Shown piece by piece: positions 1-13,200 of a stretch of DNA of 28,769 nucleotides; within the stretch, counting starts at the first letter, position 1, and each line of letters opens with the position of its first letter. This stretch comes from Plakobranchus ocellatus (lineage: Eukaryota; Mollusca; Gastropoda; Plakobranchidae). The stretch is from contig BLXT01002861.1 of the NCBI GenBank assembly GCA_019648995.1, forward strand, positions 438,199-466,967, read 5' to 3'. A program made the translations under genes and the position numbers. The notes beneath the pieces were generated by a model. It saw only the letters and a list, made by a program, of their open reading frames with translations. It did not search any database and had not been told where the DNA came from.

Positions 1-1046
1 ATTCTAAGAGGCTCTTTTTTCAGCGTAATTAAAGAGCCTCAGTCATTCTATTTCTATGTAATATCTTCTGCAAGATTTGCCTCATGAAAATGCACAATTT
101 AATAAATTAATTGTGTAAAAAAAATTGTTTAATTGAAAAAATTTTATTGTAAAGCAAATAAAATATAATGAAAGCTGTTAAAAAATATTTCGAAGCAAAA
201 TTTAATGGAACAGTTTTTCATCGGCAAAAGAGAAAAATGCCTGGAGACATGTTCTTATGAGGCAAAACTTGCATTTTACAGATTTAAACACTTGCAGCTG
301 CAGGAATTTCCCTCTGTAATATGTGCAATTGTGAAAACTTGATAGAGCTATTTTAATTGTGAGTCAATTATATATGTATTGAATAAAAAAAAAAGCTTTA
401 AATGTGGTTTTCCCCAAAAGTGATATATGAACGTCTGACCCATTGTATCTGAATACTGAACATTTTCAAATGAATGTTATTGCATGAAAACATGTCCTAT
501 ATCCTCTATAGCTTTGTAATGGAAAAAAAATTGGATGCAGCTGGTTGACTATGTGTCAAGATACAAGTGGTCAAGCTTCTTTACAAAGATATTTTGAAAA
601 AAACAGCTAATTAAAAAAAATTATCCCCAAAACTTGCATGGTGCCTCTGAGTTATAAGGACTGGTCTCAACAGATTTGATTTTTGTTATGCTGAATGACA
701 TGTCTAGGAAAAGATACTGTGAGGGTATAAAAATGGTAGTTTTGGCTCTATAAAGAATGAAATGCTATTTTTTTTTTTTAAATTATTGATGAGACTCCTA
801 CTTCATAATATGATAGTCACAAAATTTTATGGGGTTGTAATTGCATAATTTAAAATGCCTTTTATGAATTAAAAAAATCGTTTTTCCTCAGGATGCTTTG
901 CATAAAAAATTTCTTAAACTTAAATTTTGTTTTGTTTGAGTTATTTGTTTGTATAGTATGAATTATGGGCCTATGCACGTCATTAGCCAATATGTTGAGT
1001 TAAGCTTTGCTTTATAATTGATATTCTTTCCCACTTAAAAAAAAAG
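1..1046. other. Intron or upstream sequence, no exon found
   Basis: AT-rich DNA with poly(A) and poly(T) runs. No coding stretch could be joined to exon 1, which enters in phase 0, so the preceding exon should lie to the left of the window. The only structure noted is a hairpin at the left edge. Confidence 0.6.
8..40. repeat. Perfect 10-bp inverted repeat (hairpin)
   Basis: GAGGCTCTTT at 8-17 is the exact reverse complement of AAAGAGCCTC at 31-40, with a 13-nt spacer. It lies at the window edge, so it could be the end of a larger element or simply an intronic hairpin. No function is inferred. Confidence 0.6.
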
Positions 1047-1231
1047 GCATGGGAAGATCTTCTTGCCCCAACGGAGGCAACCAATGAAGACATCCTGAAT
1101 GTGCAGGGTGAGCAGAAGGACCTTCAAGGCCGTGGCTTACCAGGTCCTCCCTATCCTGGCTCTAAATCTAATGTCCTAGCACCGTCAGTGTCCTTTCTGG
1201 CCACCTGGGGCCCTGCAACATCAAGGACCAA
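1047..1231 (+). CDS. TTC6: TTC6-like exon 1 of this window (residues 1-61)
   Basis: Phase 0 in, phase 2 out. The acceptor AG follows a run of A with its pyrimidines (ATTCTTTCCCAC) further upstream; the donor is CAA|GTAATT. The frame begins AWEDLLAPTEATNEDIL and continues through a Pro/Gly-rich segment (GRGLPGPPYPG). The donor is only fair and the product shows no domain, so this is the least certain exon. In its favour, GC content is far above the flanks, the other two frames close within about 40-50 bases of the acceptor, and the phase fits exon 2. Confidence 0.65.
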
Positions 1232-4200
1232 GTAATTAAAATTTTGTCTTACTACTTAGTCGTAAGCTTAGGCACAAGAATGTCGCAGCCATAATTTTGT
1301 TTTGTGCAGGTATATATATTGTAATTATAAGTCCAAACATTTGGCACAGTTTTTCTTTCTTCAGTTTTATCCTATACCTTTTAAAGTGAAAAAGAAAAGA
1401 TAATGTTTTAGTACAATTAGTAAATGTACTTTAAGCTCCTTCTTTTAATGTAACTGTAATTGACCTATGGAAGCCAAAATATTTAAATTGGCAGCTTTAG
1501 GTGGAGTGATGTAGATTTAAAAATGCAAGATCAGTGAAAAAAAAAATTACAGTTTTTTTTAAATTTGAGCAATTTCTACTGCAGTTTATTTTAAGAGTTT
1601 GAATCCATATTCTTTGTAATTTATGTATTGGACACAAGAAGTCCTCTTCCAATTTTATTTACTATCTTTCTAAATTTCTATGAAAGAGAATATTGCCTCA
1701 AATCTGTACAAAAGTACCTGGTCTAAAATTAGTCAGCTGTATTATAAATAGCTGTTGTTTCCTAAATTATTTTTATACTGTTTTTAAGGCTGAAAACTGA
1801 AAGTTAATTTTATTTGCTGCTTAGAAAAATGTTTAGATTTTTTTTCAAAGCTTTTAAAACAGGGAAAATTAGTGTTACTTGTGACTCCCAACTCTTCTCA
1901 AAATCAAACGGAAGCTTTATTAAAGCACTCAGTAAAACAGTTGAATGCAAAGTGTTTTCCTATTTCAGGAAAGAGGAGGCGGGAGAAATTAAGGGGAAGA
2001 TAGCAAAAGAATACAGCAAAAACATCCATCACTTCTGCCGCATGAGCTCTGAATACCAGCTTCCTGCAGAACTGATGCATGCTGGGAGAAAATATCACAC
2101 TCCTGATCGTTTTCCAAGTGTAATGCCTGACCAGCCCTATAGAGTGAGCATTGCACACCTCTTTTTGTTGTGTATGTGTCTATTTGGGGAAGGGGGGGTG
2201 TGCTGTTGGAAGAGAGAGAAGGGGAGAAGTATGACAGGGTACATAGAGGCTAAATTTTTGTATGTATCTTATAGGGCCTCTTTTAATTATGAATATTATA
2301 GTTCAAAAGTTTTTATCACTGTCTAAAGTTGTTAAGAACTTTTTTGATATTTTGAAAATGAAATGTAAAACAAATACTCTTTTCTCGCTTGACATTTTCT
2401 TGGTCTTTTTCTTTCTTTTTTTATTCATTGCCATGTTGAAATGTGTGGGGTTTTTATGATGTTTTTTTTTTAAAAGATAGTACTTACTCATTTACAGAAA
2501 TGGATAATTACGGCCAGTCATAATAAGGCAGAATCATCTTTTTTTTAAAATAGGAAAAACAAATAATTACCAGGTCATCATACCTTTTTTTTTAATAGAC
2601 AGCTAGCTTAAATTTGCAGGCAAAAGCTAGAGTTTTTTTAGTTTTAAATATTCTATCCAAATTGACCGAACTGAGAATGAACACTGATTGACATATGAAG
2701 AAAGCATCTTTAGCTCATTAATTTTTTTTTTGATTCAGTTCCAGTCTGGTGAACTTTCACCCCTGCTGGAGAGTGAGAGCCCATCAGCCAGTAGCAGTGT
2801 CCGCATGGAGCAAGCTGCGCAGAGAGTTGTGGTGGAGGCTCACAAGAAGCAGATGGAGGAACGTGGAGGAGGTGGACTGGCAGCCCTCGACATGGGTCCA
2901 ACTTCACTACTGGAATGGCAACAGAGGGCGGAGAATATGGTCTGCTATTATTGTTACCTAGCTGTATGGAATTAAACTGATTGTTTTAATATAAACAAAT
3001 GGTGTGAAAAGGTTCTAGAGTCAGGAACTGATAAAGTTTACATAACCAAACTAGAATGTTTTAAAAGTTAAATAAGATTTAGCTTTGAAAATATTGAAAA
3101 AACTTGCTCTGTGTCAATCATAAAGCCTAAACAAAAAAAAGGCAAAACATCCGAATACATGACTGTATTGTGCCTTTTTTTTTCATAATAAGTTTTCATT
3201 TCTCCATTTATCATTGCCTGAGTATTATCAGAACTGTTTACCTTTGTACTCGTTTCCAATAGTGATTGTGCTTATATAGTTGAATACTATTAGCCTAAAA
3301 GAAAGAAAATGTTAAATTGAGTAATTTGGCATGTCTATGTGAACAACCTTGTAAAGTTATTGCATGCTTTTTGATAATCAATCCTAATGATTAAATATGC
3401 AGGTTTTACACATTGCAAAAGTTTATTTTGTCAAATGTATTCTTTTGTCGCAAGCGGATAGGTTCAGTTTACATATATTTTACACTCTAAAGAAAAACAA
3501 ATGAATCAAAATATTTATTTTCTTTTTTATTTTGTTTGCTGTATTACATGATTATCCAAGGCTGGTCTCAAAACACACATTTTTTCCATACATGATTTTC
3601 TGGGGCCATATCTTTCTATTGTATAATTAAGTGACTGAATTTATTTTGTTCATCTTTTATATGTAAATTTGGTATATACAAAAAATATTTAAGGCTCCTT
3701 TAAAGGTCAATTACATTGTTTAAGTTTTATACAAGAAATGTCAAACAACAGAGCAAGAGTGCTAGCGCATCTTTGCCTACCTTATGAAAGTGTGGCTCTT
3801 GGATACACTGTTGAAACAATTTCAGCCTTAAATGCTACAGCTTAAGTCATTTCTTGAACAGCATAAGTTTCTCTCAATTGAGGGTTATTTTTTTCATTAT
3901 TGAGACAGAGTTTCTGGTTATTTTTTTGTTTCCAGCTGAATGAGAGTGAAGTTCTAGAGGGAGGGCGTGCCACAGTGCGGACTGATGAGTCTCAGGTGTA
4001 CTGGAACCCTGCTCCTCCCAAACTTGGCGCTACCTCTAACTCTGTGCGCCAGATCTTGTTTCCTCAGGTAAATTGAAGTTGTGAAGTTCTGATCACAATT
4101 CTAAGAAAAAATGGGGTACATGAGAGAGCTTGATGTCAAAACATCTTGCAATAAACAAAACATAAGAGTTTTGAAAGGATATATGTTGTCAAGCTTTTTA

Positions 4201-7200
4201 TACAACTGCAAATGCTGGATAAGCAACTAGAGGTGGTAGAACCTTTTATTTTAATTGGACAGATGAGAAATACCTCAAAGTTGAAACTGCTGAATGTGGC
4301 TAATGTTTCAGTTACACAGGAAAAAAAATCTGTAAAAAACGTTAATGCAATTTCTTCGATGCTCGGAGACAGTATAAGATTTGAAAAATTCTTCATTATT
4401 AGTAAAATAGGAGGCAAACAAAGTTTTAGGCAGAGACAGGCAAAGAAAAATATTTGATTTGGGACATTGAGAAAATATGAGAGAAATGTTACAAATTATT
4501 ATGACAGATGCCTTTTTTTCAGACCTAGCTCTTGATTTTCATATGATAGTATTATTCCAAGCAAATTCCTTGTATACCTGTACAAATTTTCTCTCTTTTT
4601 GCAAACCTAGCGCTTGATGAAAAACAAAGTATTTGTTATTCCAAATTAATTTGTAACCCTATGTATTAAAATTTTCTCCCAACCCCTAGCTTCATTTGCT
4701 AGTAGATTGTATTGTGTAGCCTTATATCGAATATAAGTAACAATCTACCTTGTGTTTCCATGATGGCATGTCTCTAGTACTGTGTTGAGGAGCTGGATGA
4801 GTTTGGACGAGTGCGTGTACCTGTCCCAGGGGATGAAGAGAGTGACAGCAGTGAAGAGGAAGAGGAGGAGGCTATTTCACCCGAGGACAAAGCGGCAATT
4901 GAGAGGTAAAAAAAAAAAATCTCCTTAACAATGGCAATAGTAGTAAGAAGAAATTGAGGAGTGTGTAGGAAAAAATCAAATCGCCCTTTGTTGAAAGTAA
5001 AAAGAGTTTTTAGGGAGTAAGAACAATGATTAAAAAAAAAAGAAAGAGACATAAACAATAGAAATTTATTTTTTTCTAAGTAAACTCATAGAGTGATAAC
5101 TTGTATGTGAGAGAGAATAAACAGATAGACATTGGGGTGGTATGCAGGTAACAGAAAAATGATGAAAATTGAGGCCCTGCAGGCACTTGGACAGACAGGG
5201 AAAAAGTAGAAAGTAAGTAAGACAAAGTCATATAAACAAGCATTTACATGGGAATTCAGAAAAACTAAAAACACTCGTGCAACATGCTCAGACATATAAA
5301 GCAGAATGCAAATAGACAGTAGACACATAGGCAGACAAACTAGAGAGCAAGTGCACAGGCTTAACAAATAGGCAGGCAGACAATTAGGTTAAAGAGCATG
5401 AACAAAACATTTGAAAATATATGCTTTTTTTTCTTTTACTTTAAAATATAGCATTTGAAAACAAAGCGAGCATACATGCAATTTTCTCTCTCTCTTTTTA
5501 AAATTTACTCACAGAACTGTGAGGAGGCGGCACAATTCTTCTGAGACTTTGACAGCATTTAGCAGAGAAAAGACTCTGGGTGAGTAGATCAGGCTTCATC
5601 TTTTGATCTGCACATTGCACTTCATTTCTTCATTAATTAAAAAAAAAACCAAACAAAAACACTTTTGCACTTTTCTGTATTCACTTGCGCATGGTTATCT
5701 TGGGAAACTTGTGATCAGCACCAGGTCTAAAAACTCACATACGTTATGGATTTCGGAAACATCCTCATTCAATTATTAAGTTCTTTTCTTTTACCTTTTT
5801 ATATCATTCAAATGTCAACAACTTAAGTCATCCTGCTGCTGTATACTGTTGGTAACTTGAAAGTCTGTGTATTTGACTAAAATGTGACAAACAGTATAGA
5901 GGCTGTCAGAAGCATAGCAAAAACGGCAGTTCCTCATTTAATAAAAGGGAGCTCTGGGTGAGCCATGTGTGGCTCACTTGGAATCTACACAATGGTACCA
6001 CCCATTTTTTGCTGCTTCATCATCCTGAGGTCTTTACCCAAGTTCTTGGAGCTTATTAGATCCCTCAGCATCCCAATTTCCTTGCCAAATGGTGTGAATG
6101 TATATACTACAACGGGAGTGAATACTACAATATAATTCATCTGTACAGATTTTCCTGAAAGGTCAGTTCCTTTGACATGGTGGATTACTTCAGGAAACTT
6201 TGTGTCTATGGAAACATCTAAGGCTTTGTACAGTTTTCTTTTTCTTTGAAAGCTTTTTGTATATTCATAAAGATTTTGCACTTTCCTTTGAATTCTTTTA
6301 AGCAAGTGTTAAATAACGGCCTGTGAGAGAAATGAGCAAATAGAAATCCTGAGATCACCAATAAATTAAAGATGGACTAGAAACACCAACAAATCAATCA
6401 AAGTCAAATTAAAATATCCCTTTGTTGTTTGTATTTTGAAAATTAGTTCTGATCTGAGTATGTATAACTTGAACTGGAACAGATTGTTGTCAAAGATATC
6501 TGAGTCGCTCTATCAAATATGGCTGCTACTCTGTGCTTCTGCTCTCCTCTTTCACATCATTTTTTAAAATTTATGTTTTGGTCATGGAAATTTCAGTTAA
6601 TTACGGGAAAACAAAATAAGTAAGCAACATATATTAGAAGTCATGTGACTCCATTTTATGATGAATGAAAAAGGCATTGTTTTTATTACTTAGATTAGGC
6701 TTTTGTTTAATAAGCACAGCTTCTTTGTTTTCAAGAGGATTAGGAATTCATTTATTTGAGGATTGAGAAATATGTATATGGAAAATAAAATCATGGAAGG
6801 AGACGCTAGATTGCTCTGACTTCTTACACGAGTAAGCTGGTATCTAACTCTGTAAGGTGTGACAACAACACAGAGATGAAGTGCTGCAGTGTTTTAAACA
6901 GTAACAATTAAAAAAAAATTTTACAAGACTTGAAACAGACTTGGGAAAACTGAGTAAAGAATAACAACACTATTTTTAATACCATAAAATGTTTTTTATG
7001 AGTGGAATGGGGAAACCCGCTTCACATACAAAAAGGGTGGCTGTGCACAATCCTTTTTAACACAACTTCTGTGGGTGTTGAATGTTCCAAAGATTTTTGG
7101 GTATCAGGTGTTAAGAGAGCAAGACGGCTGCAGGAATAAAACTCAAAAGTCAAAATATGTAAATATGAAAAATGATAGATATTTATTCATAATTTTTTTG

Positions 7201-10200
7201 ATACCTTTTAAGAACATTAAAGGTAAAGTAATGAATAAGAGTAAAATACTGAAGTACTCTAGGAGTTTTTCTAAAACTTCACCTGCTTTGCCTTTTTCTT
7301 TAGTGAGCATGTATAGCAAAATGGATGGGGATCCCTCAGACAAGGCATCGTCATACGTTGCTGATGGCGCTGAGACTGAAGATGGAGATATCGCTGCTGC
7401 TTTATCTGTTGTGGATGGCGAGGCAACAACCTCTGTGGTCATTCCTGTTGCTGATGCAGATACTGTGGGTGTTGGTGTTGATGGTACACCAGCCGCGCAG
7501 GGTGATGATGAAGATGAGCTTGCAGCTCAAATTGGAGACAGCCAATCTGTAGATGCAAGGCCAAGCAGTAAAAATGAGAGAGCAATCACACAACAGTGAG
7601 CTCTTCCTTTTTCTTATCAGTTTTGCATGTTGTTGATTTTAGTTGTGTAGCAGTTCCACAAAATGAGTTGAGTGGGTTTGCATCACAAGCATCAGTTCAA
7701 AATTTTTAGATTAAAATGTGTAGATTTCCAATGCTTTATGTACAGAAGGCCTCTAGCGTTAAGAAACAAATAGTTTTCATCTCTTTAGTTATTGAAGGCA
7801 ATCAAGCAGAACACCAACTCTTCTCATTTTGTGGGACTGCTACACAAACACCGTGCGATCAGTTCTAGTGAGTCAGATGTTGAAGTGGTACTTTTATGAA
7901 AAAAAAAAAAAATTGTATAACTTTTTTAGGGACATTCCTTTTTTAAAACTAAAAAAATCTCATGTTTTGACTCATAGTTAAGATAGCTATACTGAGTGCT
8001 TATTGATGCAAACCTCAGAGTAAAACATTTCGGGTTGTTTCAATAGTTAAAATGTTTTAAATGCAACTTTTGTTTCACTTGAACTGGTCTATAGACAATT
8101 ATGTGAAGAATTAAGATTTGTATATATCTTTTGAATTTGGCAAAGATTAAAGCTGCTACGTAAAAAAAATTCAGTCGTTTGGCAATTAGCATAATATTTC
8201 ATGAAAATCCTTTTTTAGATAAATAAATTCCCTGTAAAGACTCATTTTTATTCCCTTGAGCCAAACCTTGCACCTCAGAGAGGTCATTTGAAAAGGACTA
8301 TGAAATTTATTTACTATCTCTCATTACTGAACAACTTATATGAGCTGCAAAACGCATATCATTGTATGCTTTGCACCAACTGAAAGATGATTAGACAAAA
8401 TTAGTTATGGAAAATCAGAGTTGATCATGATTATTTTTAGAAATGTAATCCTTGAAACAAATAAATCAGTATTATGCTTAGGCAAATATAAATGAATGCA
8501 TTTACTATGTGCAAACTACTTGTGAAGTTTTAGGGTTTAATCATAGTTTTCTCTTGATACTCTGTTTCATTAATTTTGCCAAACGAGTCTAAATCTTCAG
8601 CTCAGCAGAAACACTAGCCATTTTAAATCTTATTACCACATTTTAATCTCCTCATGTTGTTCTGTCTCTCAGGCGACCTTTCTCTGCTCCCAATTTGGTG
8701 GCACTTGATGACGACACTCTCATTGTTCCACAAGATTTTAACACAGCCATTCATGAGGTACAATGTGGTTATAATTCTTCTTTCTGTATCACAAATGCCA
8801 TCAAACAAGTGAGCAATCTATTTCATCAAACTGCATATGTTAGCTCTGTGTATCCCATTACTGTCTTCCGCAGACAAAAGTTATAAGTTGATAGGAAACT
8901 CATACTTTCCTTCCTGCTTATACACACACATGACAAATCTGATGCCCTTCCCCACAAATGTTTCTCTGCTTTATGTCCTCCTAGTATGTGAAATTTATGC
9001 TTATGTTACAAATGTCAAAAACACACTGTTTTCTGTATCCAAGTCAGATTGTATCATTCCACATAAAATTCTAGATCAATGTCATAGAAGCTAAAACTAT
9101 GGCAAAGAGTTATCAAAAAAAAAAGGGAATGGAAAGTGTAAGTGGAATCATAATTATTATACTCAATAAAGAAAATTTGTTTTTTTTCGTATGTATTATG
9201 TAATTGATATATTCACCAATGCCTTCACTATTTAATTTTTTAAAGCTTGATATAGAAAATAAACCTTAAAATTTTTTAATCATAAAGGCCAAGGATATAC
9301 TAAAATTTTGTTTTCTTTTCATGATAATGAGATTGCGTCTTGTTCTTATTTACATGAATACTTAAAGATTACAGAACAAAAGCGACTTTTGGAAAAAGCA
9401 AAGAGACAGTTTCGAGTACAAGAAGCTTTTGATGAACTGGAACAGATGGAGAAGTTAGAGCAACTGGAGTTGAAGGAGCAGAAAGAAAAGCAAGGCGAAG
9501 AGCAAGCAGTGGTGAGTATCGACATGTGTGACTTGTAAACACGAAGGAAGCAGAATGACTCTCTGTATTTTTTTTATCAACAGAGTAAAATTATACTTTA
9601 CACATTTAGTTAAAACTGTAATTATATGAAGGAGCTATTCCACTTCTTTCAAGTTTTCCTCATTGGAAGGTTCACGAGACTGAAGTCTCAGGTCCATCAA
9701 TGATTCAAAATGTTCAAAATATGCTTGTGACTCATTTGGTTTGAATTCAACGCATTTATCCTTCTAGAACCACTTCTTCATGTAAATCAGTCTGGATCAG
9801 TCTGCTTTTTAAAAAAAAAACCATATAGACGTTTTAAAGTGATATTCTTTATGGATTTTCAAATACCATCATTTTAATGTAACTATCTTGGCTCAAATCT
9901 CTTTCTACCTTTTGCTGTTATAAAAAAAGACAAGGTGTATAAAGTGAATTTTATAAAATTAAAAAAAAAAAATGACTTATTTGAACAGATTTCAAATCGT
10001 TTGGTAGTCATGTGGGCGATGAGCTGCGGTTGTACAGATTTACATTTAAAGCATTCGAGATCTGATTCTCAGTCAGACAGCCGATGTAAAGACAAAACTA
10101 TTTTGAGACCATTGTCAGGGTAAAGCTTTTGACAAGGAAGAGTTCGGAAACTAGTAATTAAAAAAAAATGAGCTACTGATATAATATTAACTCGTGCAAT

Positions 10201-13200
10201 ATTTTGTCCTTTGCAGACATTACAAAAACACCCTCTAGTCTGTTTGATTACGTCTAGACACTTAAAAATTGTAACTGACCACATGGATACTTTTTCATAG
10301 TTACATAAAAAAAAAAGAATAAGCAAATGCATTAGTGATTTTTTTTTTGGTCACTGAAAGACAACTCTTAACTCAGAGAAAAAATAAAATTTGAAGAATG
10401 GATGCATTCAACAGGAATGCAAACTAGATAAAGAAAACTTTTAACCAATTACATTGAATCTATTGGCAGCCTAAGCAAAATGGTTCATATACTTTCAGTG
10501 GCTGGTAGTATGTGTATAGCTAGCTGTTATTACCCTGCATCTTCTCATCAATATTGTCAATTGCTCATGCATCTTTAGGATCTGAACACTCTGTAATGTT
10601 TAAAATGATTCTGGAGGACTATTCTTGACGTTCCAAATTTACTCAATGTTTATGGCACTATCTAGCAGATGTGGAGTTCTACATTGCAATTTTTTTTTAA
10701 TCAGCAAAATAAACTAACATCTCTCCAAGCAATGCCCCCAATGGCATAACTTCTTTTTAATAGTGCAAAGAGAAACGATTTTGATGCATTTGGACTAGTT
10801 GAACAATGAAAGTTATTCTTCACAAAAAATAATTTCATTTGTGCCTATTTCATTTTTCAACCCTCCAGACACAAGAAACACCAGAGGAGCCCGAGGATTA
10901 TAACATACTTACTGTGAGACACCCACCAAAGCCTAGTAAGAATCTCAGTTTAAAATATCTATTGACATAAATAATGGAAGTAAGATAGTATTTGTTTAAA
11001 AGTAAAATAAAAGAGTAGATGTCAAAAATGAAAGCTGAGAGAAAAGTAACGTTAAAGTATTGTTACTTTACTTCTTTACATACCTAGTTTCAAGTATATG
11101 AAATTGTTATTATCTGAGCAGGCAAGCAAAACAACTGCATGCAGTTTTTGACAGTGAAAATCTGATGCAAAGCATTTTTTTTTAAATGAGCACATGAATG
11201 TCTATTGTTTAGAAAGGTTGCAGGACAAGACCCTTTTTAAAATTTTGTATCAGGAGATGTACTTGAGATATATATCTCTGTTACGCTAAAATATAAAGTT
11301 GAATTTTTTTTATAATTAAGTAAAAAGCTGTCAAAAAAAACAAACAAACCAGCTTTTACTCATTTTAATCAGGAAAAGAATTTCTAATAAATGTACTGAG
11401 CTATTAAAGTACATAGCATTTATCTTCATTCTCTGAATGACATCAACTGAATCATGAATAATACATTTTTTTCCACCACTCTACATTACAGCTGAGGAAG
11501 AGCTGACGCCCGCAGAGAAGGCATTGCTGGCCGGAAGGAACTATGTCATATTGCCCAAAAAGTGAGAACAGTGTTCCTTTTATGATATTCAGGCATGCAA
11601 CTTACTTCTGTCATTTTCCTCTCTCTTGTGTATAAACGAGAGGGAACTATTTATCTCTGCATTTCAAGCCTGTAGGAACAATGCGCTTAATTGTGTTGAA
11701 TTGTTTTACTTATTTTTTTAGAATTTTTGTTCATGTATACTGCATGGCTGCATTCCAGCATTGCTGTGCTGTTTTATTAACATGGTGAGGAGAATGCTCT
11801 CTTCTTTTTTGGCTACTGTAAGTTACAACAGGAAATTGCCTTTTTTAAGTTATGCATGTAGTAAAAAAATAATTAGAGCTTTTTTGGGGGGCATTTTATT
11901 TGCTACAAATGACTATTCTCTTTAAAAAAAAAAAAAAATATATATATTTTGTCACTTTGGTTTTAAAGTTATTGCAGATATTGGATCTTATATTAAGAAC
12001 AATTATTAACAGAATTTTATATAACTTTCATTCTGTACCCTCACATAGGAAAAAGAAAAAGCGAGGACGCCGCACCATGGATGTTGCGAAAATTGAGGCA
12101 GTAGAAAAGATGCTTACAGAGATGCCGCCCAATCGCCTGAAAAGACACGGCTCCATGCCCAAACTCAACAAGATTGTTGATAGAGAGATGAGGGTATCTT
12201 GGTGAGCATTTGTAAATGTCACATTTTCAATGATGGGAGTTAAGAGTATATCTCTGAAATAAAAGGACATTATTTTAAAAGCTCAAGGTAAAAAATGTAA
12301 ATGTAAATGTAAAAGACAGAAGCATCTCAATAACAAAAAGAGGGTTTTTTTTTCCAATGGATGTGTTTAGTGGATCCTTGTTGCATGTTTATTAGATGTA
12401 TTGTAAACAGACTGTGAGGAAACCCGGATTAATTGTGCAGAAGTCACATTTCGGAGTTATTGGGTTATTAGCAATAATATGTTTATAGTTTAGACTTTAA
12501 TGGAGGAAAAAAAGTTTTTTTTTAACTAATCTGTACTATATGTTACTTTAGGTATTGTACTTTTTTTATCCTTTTGAATCAAAACAGTTTTTTTGAAGAG
12601 TCCCCAATACAATAAAACTACATATATTTATTTGTGTTGCGATATGTTCAATCAAAAAGTAAATTACTTTTTTACACCACAAAAAAGTGGAAATTAGGAA
12701 TAATGACTGATTTTTTCGACACTTGGCATTTTAAAACCTAAAGGACCGTAGACGAGAATGCTCATGAAAGAAAACCAATCATAAAAGACCAGCGACGAGT
12801 ATACTCTCGAAAAAGTACCCAGCCATAAAGGACCAGTGATGAGTATTCTCGCAACAGCTAGTCCACTACTTTATTCCAATCTAGACCTTATTTGAAACAT
12901 TGAAAACACTTATTTTGAATTTCTAGTATCCTTTTTATGGGTATGCAAACAAAGGATTTCCATTATAGGCTTATCCCTATTGATGTTAAAGGCATGCATA
13001 TAGATTTCTAGAAAAATGGGGTGGCGACTCAGGTCTGCGGGTTGAACAGTAGGGTGGCAGCCCTGGTCTGGGAGGGGTAACTCTAGGGTGGCAAAGCCAG
13101 TCCTTCAAGTGTTAAAGATTGTAGCTTCTAGCACACAAGTTTCAATACCAAAGTGTGCCTGATATACCCTGGTTCTCTCTCATGTATAATTTTAAATGGG

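Larger units (their letters stand above)
1232..5514. other. Introns 1-5 (between exons 1 and 6)
   Basis: Five introns of 595 to 996 nt. All are AT-rich with homopolymer runs. Intron 5 has a diffuse scatter of AGAC/CAGA words (about 5100-5400), probably an old microsatellite. Short open frames in both strands show no domain and no splice support. I see no other structure. Confidence 0.7.
7848..10868. other. Rest of intron 7, introns 8 and 9
   Basis: AT-rich intronic sequence around exons 8 and 9, with poly(A) runs near 7900, 9115 and 9961. Open frames that extend beyond exons 8 and 9 or occur at 8837-9094 and 9935-10123 have no splice or domain support. No repeat family recognised. Confidence 0.65.

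Noticed and set aside
1814..2326. A 170-codon single-exon gene around exon 2
   Set aside because: Only 1969-2143 has coding character; the flanks are AT-rich intron read through, and strong splice sites bound the exon.
4136..4457. Overlapping open frames on both strands in intron 4
   Set aside because: They have AT-driven composition, no domain and no splice support; exons 4 and 5 join without them.
5100..5400. AGAC-rich stretch as a functional repeat array
   Set aside because: No fixed period could be found; it looks like a decayed microsatellite.
7075..7303. Upstream extension of exon 7 with its own start
   Set aside because: The extension is AT-rich, Lys/Ile/Asn-heavy, and separated by a strong acceptor in the phase exon 6 requires.
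12191..12194. Donor AGG|GTATCT in exon 12
   Set aside because: It exits in phase 0, and exon 13 read in that phase meets a TGA within a few codons.
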